A DNA stretch of 64,000 nt from JAIQFL01 sp035295745 (lineage in GTDB: Bacteria; Acidobacteriota; Terriglobia; Bryobacterales; Bryobacteraceae), in contig DATGIL010000038.1 of assembly GCA_035295745.1 (NCBI GenBank), forward strand, positions 62,001 through 126,000, written 5' to 3'. The notes under the pieces were generated by a model. It was not told where the DNA came from. It did not search any database and worked only from the letters and a program-made list of their open reading frames with translations. The position numbers and the translations under genes are program-made. Shown here piece after piece: positions 60,544-64,000 of the stretch (positions are counted from its first letter, which is position 1; each line of letters begins with the position of its first letter).

Positions 60544-61204
60544 ACGTTGCCATTCAGACCTTTTTGACCTAATATTAAAGGCAAGGGGGCCTGGAACGAC
60601 GCGGTATGGCCACGCCGAAATTCTCCTTGCCGGCGCTTTGGGAGGAGCTTTTGGCTTTCAAATCTGGCGGCTCGCCGGACATTTTCTGCCGGGGCCCTTT
60701 TCGGGCATAGCTCTGGCATGTATCATCCTGGGACATACCCTCATGGGTGCGACCATAGGCGCTTTTCGAGTCTTGCGATGGTGGAAGCGAGGCCTCCTGA
60801 TCGGGCTCCTGCTCAGTCCGGTCACGGTCGCCGCGCTCACTATCGGGGGAACACGACTGGTATTCGGTCTGGCAGCCATGACCGCCACCGTCGTGTGCGG
60901 CGTCATAATCAGCCGCATCACCGACGCGATCTTTCCGATCTCAACGCCCGTACAACCTGATCAATCCCCCGCACTCAAACCGGTCTCGTTCTCACCACGA
61001 CCTGTCACCTCCGTCAAAGATCGTTTGGCGGACGGCAAAGCCTGCCTCGACTACATCGCCGGTGAGCGCACCCATTCCGGAGATCCCCATTTCGGTCAAG
61101 AAACCGAAGACCGCATCGTCTGGGGCGAACTCCTCGAACTCGAGCTACAAGCCATCGACGAGCACCGCAATCAAACCGGCCAACGCCTGAATCCCAACTC
61201 GTAA
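60485..61204 (+). CDS. Membrane protein of unknown function, start uncertain
   Basis: Up to 239 residues. Four hydrophobic helices (about 45-62, 72-92, 104-122 and 126-146: ILLAGALGGAFGFQIW, FSGIALACIILGHTLMGATIG, LLIGLLLSPVTVAALTIGG, LVFGLAAMTATVVCGVII) are followed by a soluble acidic tail (about 165-239, LADGKACLDYIAGERTHSG). The first 40 residues overlap the preceding gene by 59 bp and look random, so TTG 60638 is a possible true start; ATG 60485 has a weak GAGAAG upstream. A dispersed repeat (copy E) begins 34 nt after the stop. Confidence 0.6.
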   Translation: MPQALLPLRAGCRTGKAASKRCHSDLFDLILKARGPGTTRYGHAEILLAGALGGAFGFQIWRLAGHFLPGPFSGIALACIILGHTLMGATIGAFRVLRWWKRGLLIGLLLSPVTVAALTIGGTRLVFGLAAMTATVVCGVIISRITDAIFPISTPVQPDQSPALKPVSFSPRPVTSVKDRLADGKACLDYIAGERTHSGDPHFGQETEDRIVWGELLELELQAIDEHRNQTGQRLNPNS

Positions 61205-61238
61205 TCCAACCCGTGAGGCCCGCGTCGTGTACAGTTCC

Positions 61239-61304
61239 GTGGCGCAAAGACTCTTCTTTGTCGCGCCGAGACTCATCTCGGCGCTTTTCGAGTGTCCACC
61301 AAGT
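61239..61304 (+). repeat. Dispersed structured repeat, copy E (left unit)
   Basis: GTGGCGCAAAGACTCTTC; hairpin 1 CAAAGA/TCTTTG and hairpin 2 GCGCCGAGA/TCTCGGCGC, loop CTCA, with a paired C-G for T-A change relative to copies A-C, then TTTTCG. It ends 7 bp before the M20 gene end on the other strand. Confidence 0.8.
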
Positions 61305-61310
61305 TCCTGT

Positions 61311-62534
61311 TCATCGCGCCAGGGCCACTGCCAGCAGAATCGCGCGCTCCGTCCCGCGCACCGAATCCGTCGTATCGAACGCCTCGTTCAGCGAGTGCGC
61401 GCCGGTACCGGTTCCGCCCCCGCTAATTGTGATCGCCGGAATTCCCAGATTCATCGGCACATTCGAATCCGTAGAGCCCTCGCGCAACACCTCGTCAATC
61501 TGCATCGCACGCGAAACCGCCAACGCCGTCTGCACAATCGGATTCTCCTTCGGCGTCTGCCCCGCAGGCCGCACGCCCACTAGCTCCGCCGCCGCAGTCA
61601 CCGGTCCGCGATTGTGCCATCGCCGATTCTCTTCCTCCACCGCCTCCTTCACTGCCGCGTTGAACTTGGCATCCACCGCCTTCAGCGATGCGGGATCCGC
61701 GGAACGCATGTCCACCTCCATCCATGCCTCGAACGGAATCGCGTTCACCGACGTGCCGCCTCCCACTCGCCCGACATTAAACGTCGTCTTCGGCTCCGTG
61801 GGCACTTCGAACGCGTCGATCTTAGCGATCGCGCGGCCCATCGCCTGGATCGGATTCGCCATGCCAAATGCCCCGAAGCTGTGCCCGCCAGGCCCCTTGA
61901 AGGTCACCCGGTATCGATTGCTGCCCACCCCCACATTCGTGACCCCGAGGCCTGTGCCATCCACCGAAACGAACTTGTCGATCTGCCCCTTCAAACTCTC
62001 GTAGAAGAGGCTCTTCATTCCTCGCAGGTCGCCGAGTCCCTCTTCTCCCACATCCGCCACAAAGGTGATCGTGCCGGGAGTCTCCACGTGCCCTTCGTTC
62101 AGCGCGCGAATCACCGAGAGCATCACCGTCAGCCCGCGGCAATCGTCTCCGATGCCCGGGCCCTTCAGCAGTGTGCCTTCGCGCTTCACCTTCACGTCCG
62201 TACCTTCCGGGAACACTGTGTCCAGGTGTGCGCTGAATACCAGGTTGGGATGAGCCGCGCGCCCTGGACGCACGCCGATCACGTTCCCGGCCTTATCGAT
62301 CCGTACGTCCTTCAGCCCGAGCCCCTCGAACAGCCGCTTCAGTTCACGTCCCCGGACCTCTTCTTTAAACGGCGGCGCCGGAATCTCGCAGATCCTGACC
62401 TGCTGATCGATGGCCCCCGGTTCGTTTCGTCGCGCCGCTTCGAGCGCCGCATGAACCGCCGGATCCTTCATCAGTTCCGCCGGCGTTTGCGCCTGGCACA
62501 CGATTGCGAACATCACGATGGCTAAGAACTTCAC
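61311..62534 (-). CDS. Exported M20-family metallopeptidase (PepT-like)
   Basis: 407 residues with signal peptide (1-16). Zinc-site motifs: SAHLDTVFPEG (His and catalytic Asp), GPGIGDDCRG (bridging Asp), VADVGEEGLGDLRG (catalytic and ligand Glu), VSVDGT, and the lid-domain ligand region FKGPGGHSFGAFG; the last His is in GTGAHSLNEAFD. Similar to tripeptidase T and CPDG2-type exopeptidases. Located 15 nt after the second M20 gene, forming a two-gene operon for peptide or amidated substrate turnover in the periplasm. Confidence 0.92.
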   Translation of the reverse strand: MKFLAIVMFAIVCQAQTPAELMKDPAVHAALEAARRNEPGAIDQQVRICEIPAPPFKEEVRGRELKRLFEGLGLKDVRIDKAGNVIGVRPGRAAHPNLVFSAHLDTVFPEGTDVKVKREGTLLKGPGIGDDCRGLTVMLSVIRALNEGHVETPGTITFVADVGEEGLGDLRGMKSLFYESLKGQIDKFVSVDGTGLGVTNVGVGSNRYRVTFKGPGGHSFGAFGMANPIQAMGRAIAKIDAFEVPTEPKTTFNVGRVGGGTSVNAIPFEAWMEVDMRSADPASLKAVDAKFNAAVKEAVEEENRRWHNRGPVTAAAELVGVRPAGQTPKENPIVQTALAVSRAMQIDEVLREGSTDSNVPMNLGIPAITISGGGTGTGAHSLNEAFDTTDSVRGTERAILLAVALAR

Positions 62535-62549
62535 AGATCCTCCCGAACC

Positions 62550-63839
62550 TCATCGCGTGAGGCGAAAAATCAAGATGGCAGTTCGTTTCGTCTGGATTGG
62601 TTGCCGCGTCAAATCCACCGTCTCCCCCTGCACATGCGCGTTGCGTCCCAGCGACCCCAAACCCGAGATGCTGTCGAGATACGGCGCCACGAACGACACG
62701 TCCCCTGCCCCACGCCGCGCCGGCGGCAGCGGCTCCATATTCTCGAAATTCAGATCGCGATTGACTCCGTTCAGCAATGCCAACAGCCGCTCGTTGCCGG
62801 GTGTCGCTTCCATCGCGGGATAGCCATCCTGAAATGCGATCTCGGCTCCCGTGCCCGGCAGGTGGGCCTCGACGATCTTTCGCATCTTGTCGCGCACGCG
62901 CTCCAACTGCGCCGTGCTGATGGTGCGGATGTCGCCCGATGCGAACGCCTTATCGGGAATGATGTTGGTCTTCCCCGACGCCGTGCCGGTATTCTCCTTC
63001 GGATCGTACGTCACCGTCGACCCGCCTACCATCACGCTGGTGTTGTACGTGAGATCGGGCTCCTTCAACTGTTCGTGGAAGGAGGACAGAATACGCGCCA
63101 TCTCGTAGATCGCGCCACTACCCACGCCGTTCGTAAACACGCCCGCCGAGTGGCCTGTGTTTCCCGTCGTGTGCAGAGTCCAGGTAGAAGAACTGCGTCG
63201 CGCGATGGTCGCATACTCGCGGCCGCCGGAACGCGATCCGCCCTCAAATTCTATTGCGACTTGGTTTTGCTTGGCGGCATCCACCAGGTCGCGGCGCGCA
63301 ATGCTAAGAGGTTCCCCCGGTTTCTCTTCATCGCCCGTCAGAAACACGGTGATCGAACTGCCCTCGAGCGCACCGGCCGTCTGCATTGCCTTCAACGCCG
63401 AAAGGATGATCGCCAGCCCGCCCTTCATGTCGCTCGATCCCGGCCCCGTCGCGCTGTCGCCATTCCGCTCGTATTTCTGAAACGGGCTGGTGGGCTCGAA
63501 TACCGTGTCCATGTGACCGATCAGCAGGACGCGCTTGCCGCGAGTGCCTTTGCGCTCCGCCACCAGGTGCCCCGCGCGATGGACCTCGTCCATGGGAATC
63601 CAGCGGACCTGGAATCCCAGCGCCTCGAACTCCGGCCTCAAGACATCGGCGACCTGGCGCACACCCGCCGCGTTCAAAGTCCCGCTGTTGATGTTTACAA
63701 GTCTTTCCAGCAGGGCATTGGACGCCGCCGCGTTCGCATCCACCGCCTGCACAATCTTCTGTTCCACCGGCGAAAGGTCCGCGGCAGGCAGAAGTCCGGC
63801 CCCGCAGAGGGAAAGAGTCAGCAGTACCAAACGATGCAT
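62550..63839 (-). CDS. Exported M20-family glutamate carboxypeptidase-like protein
   Basis: 429 residues with signal peptide (1-20). Motifs: LLIGHMDTVFEP, GPGSSDMKGGLAI, FLTGDEEKPGEPLS, VAIEFEGG, a dimerisation domain with TLHTTGNTGHSAGVF, and the terminal ligand SLGRNAHVQGETVDL. This matches carboxypeptidase G2-type enzymes that remove C-terminal glutamate. First gene of the M20 pair, divergent from the partial oxidoreductase gene. Confidence 0.93.
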   Translation of the reverse strand: MHRLVLLTLSLCGAGLLPAADLSPVEQKIVQAVDANAAASNALLERLVNINSGTLNAAGVRQVADVLRPEFEALGFQVRWIPMDEVHRAGHLVAERKGTRGKRVLLIGHMDTVFEPTSPFQKYERNGDSATGPGSSDMKGGLAIILSALKAMQTAGALEGSSITVFLTGDEEKPGEPLSIARRDLVDAAKQNQVAIEFEGGSRSGGREYATIARRSSSTWTLHTTGNTGHSAGVFTNGVGSGAIYEMARILSSFHEQLKEPDLTYNTSVMVGGSTVTYDPKENTGTASGKTNIIPDKAFASGDIRTISTAQLERVRDKMRKIVEAHLPGTGAEIAFQDGYPAMEATPGNERLLALLNGVNRDLNFENMEPLPPARRGAGDVSFVAPYLDSISGLGSLGRNAHVQGETVDLTRQPIQTKRTAILIFRLTR

Positions 63840-63915
63840 GGGCTGAAGCGAGGATCATAACACGTTAAATCCAGCAGCTTGAATCCGGCCCGCGAACGCG
63901 CGCATCCCTGCACCT

Positions 63916-64000
63916 ATGAAAATTGGAGTCTTAGGTTCTGGAATTGTAGGACAAGTACTGGCCAGCGGATTCCTGAAGCACGGCCACGAGGCAATGCTGG
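63916..64000 (+). CDS. NADP-binding oxidoreductase (F420-dependent NADP reductase-like), N-terminal part
   Basis: Only 28 residues are in the window: MKIGVLGSGIVGQVLASGFL and KHGHEAML. The Rossmann GxGxxG (GSGIVG) at the very N-terminus and the KHGHE strand-2 start are typical of F420-dependent NADP reductases and 6-phosphogluconate dehydrogenase-like proteins. The gene runs off the right edge. Confidence 0.75.
   Translation, partial: MKIGVLGSGIVGQVLASGFLKHGHEAML

Noticed and set aside
60615..60719. Short frame starting ATG GCC ACG CCG (34 codons) before the membrane protein
   Set aside because: No family resemblance and it overlaps the better-supported membrane helices in another frame.
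1..64000. CRISPR array, prophage or insertion-sequence transposase
   Set aside because: No regularly spaced direct repeats, phage structural genes or transposase domains were seen; only small non-coding repeats are present.

Overview
The window looks like part of the chromosome of a soil Acidobacterium, most likely of the Solibacter/Bryobacter type. The evidence is a carboxypeptidase-regulatory-domain TonB-dependent receptor (Oar-like), a TIGR03435 protein, an 'acidobacterial duplicated orphan permease' (ADOP, MacB-like), a sortilin-like beta-propeller protein, a secreted class A beta-lactamase-like hydrolase, DUF1593 and PmoA/DUF6807 secreted proteins, high GC and a large share of exported hydrolases. 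No phage, insertion-sequence transposase, CRISPR array, rRNA or convincing tRNA was found.

Layout. 1-6.2 kb: start of an EF-G-type GTPase, secreted amidohydrolase, LysR regulator and the large TonB-dependent receptor with a strong terminator. 6.3-12.7 kb: small unknown protein, O-methyltransferase, TIGR03435 protein, a long palindromic repeat, ADOP permease and beta-lactamase-like hydrolase. 12.7-17.9 kb: a branched-chain amino acid operon ilvB-ilvN-ilvC-cimA on the minus strand, preceded by a promoter, an unannotated 32-codon Ile/Val/Leu-rich leader peptide and an attenuator hairpin. 17.9-20 kb: DtxR/MntR regulator divergent from a TPR lipoprotein-like gene. 20-25.1 kb: a TetR repressor with two matching 13-bp operators, then an efflux operon (DevC-like permease, ATPase, HlyD adaptor, TolC-like channel). 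25.3-31.7 kb: NarL-type two-component pair, Tat-exported bicupin, lysophospholipid acyltransferase, and a hybrid histidine kinase whose phospho-accepting histidine is a glycine. 31.7-43.1 kb: secreted esterase-like protein, CHAD protein, glycosidases (GH5-like, GH53, GH18 fusion) and an M16 protease. 43.1-47.8 kb: CoA-transferase III, CitE-like lyase, zinc-ribbon methyltransferase with coiled-coil repeats and MaoC hydratase. 47.9-51.3 kb: secreted DUF6807, an unknown and a DUF1593 protein. 51.4-56.5 kb: a tight four-gene minus-strand operon coding a 1001-residue CHAT-protease/repeat protein, an unknown 282-residue protein, a papain-like cysteine protease and an unknown two-helix membrane protein. 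57.1-64 kb: sortilin-like protein, membrane protein, two M20 peptidases and the start of an NADP-binding oxidoreductase.

The strongest leads are the CHAT/papain-like operon as a candidate undescribed protease-signalling system, the ilv attenuator, and a family of five structured intergenic repeats. These repeats lie just after stop codons, and their two hairpins show compensatory base changes between copies. Many genes have a -10-like hexamer 6-12 nt before the start codon and no Shine-Dalgarno, suggesting leaderless transcripts, while operon-internal genes have good Shine-Dalgarno sequences. All functional calls rest on motif recognition by eye; no database search was run.
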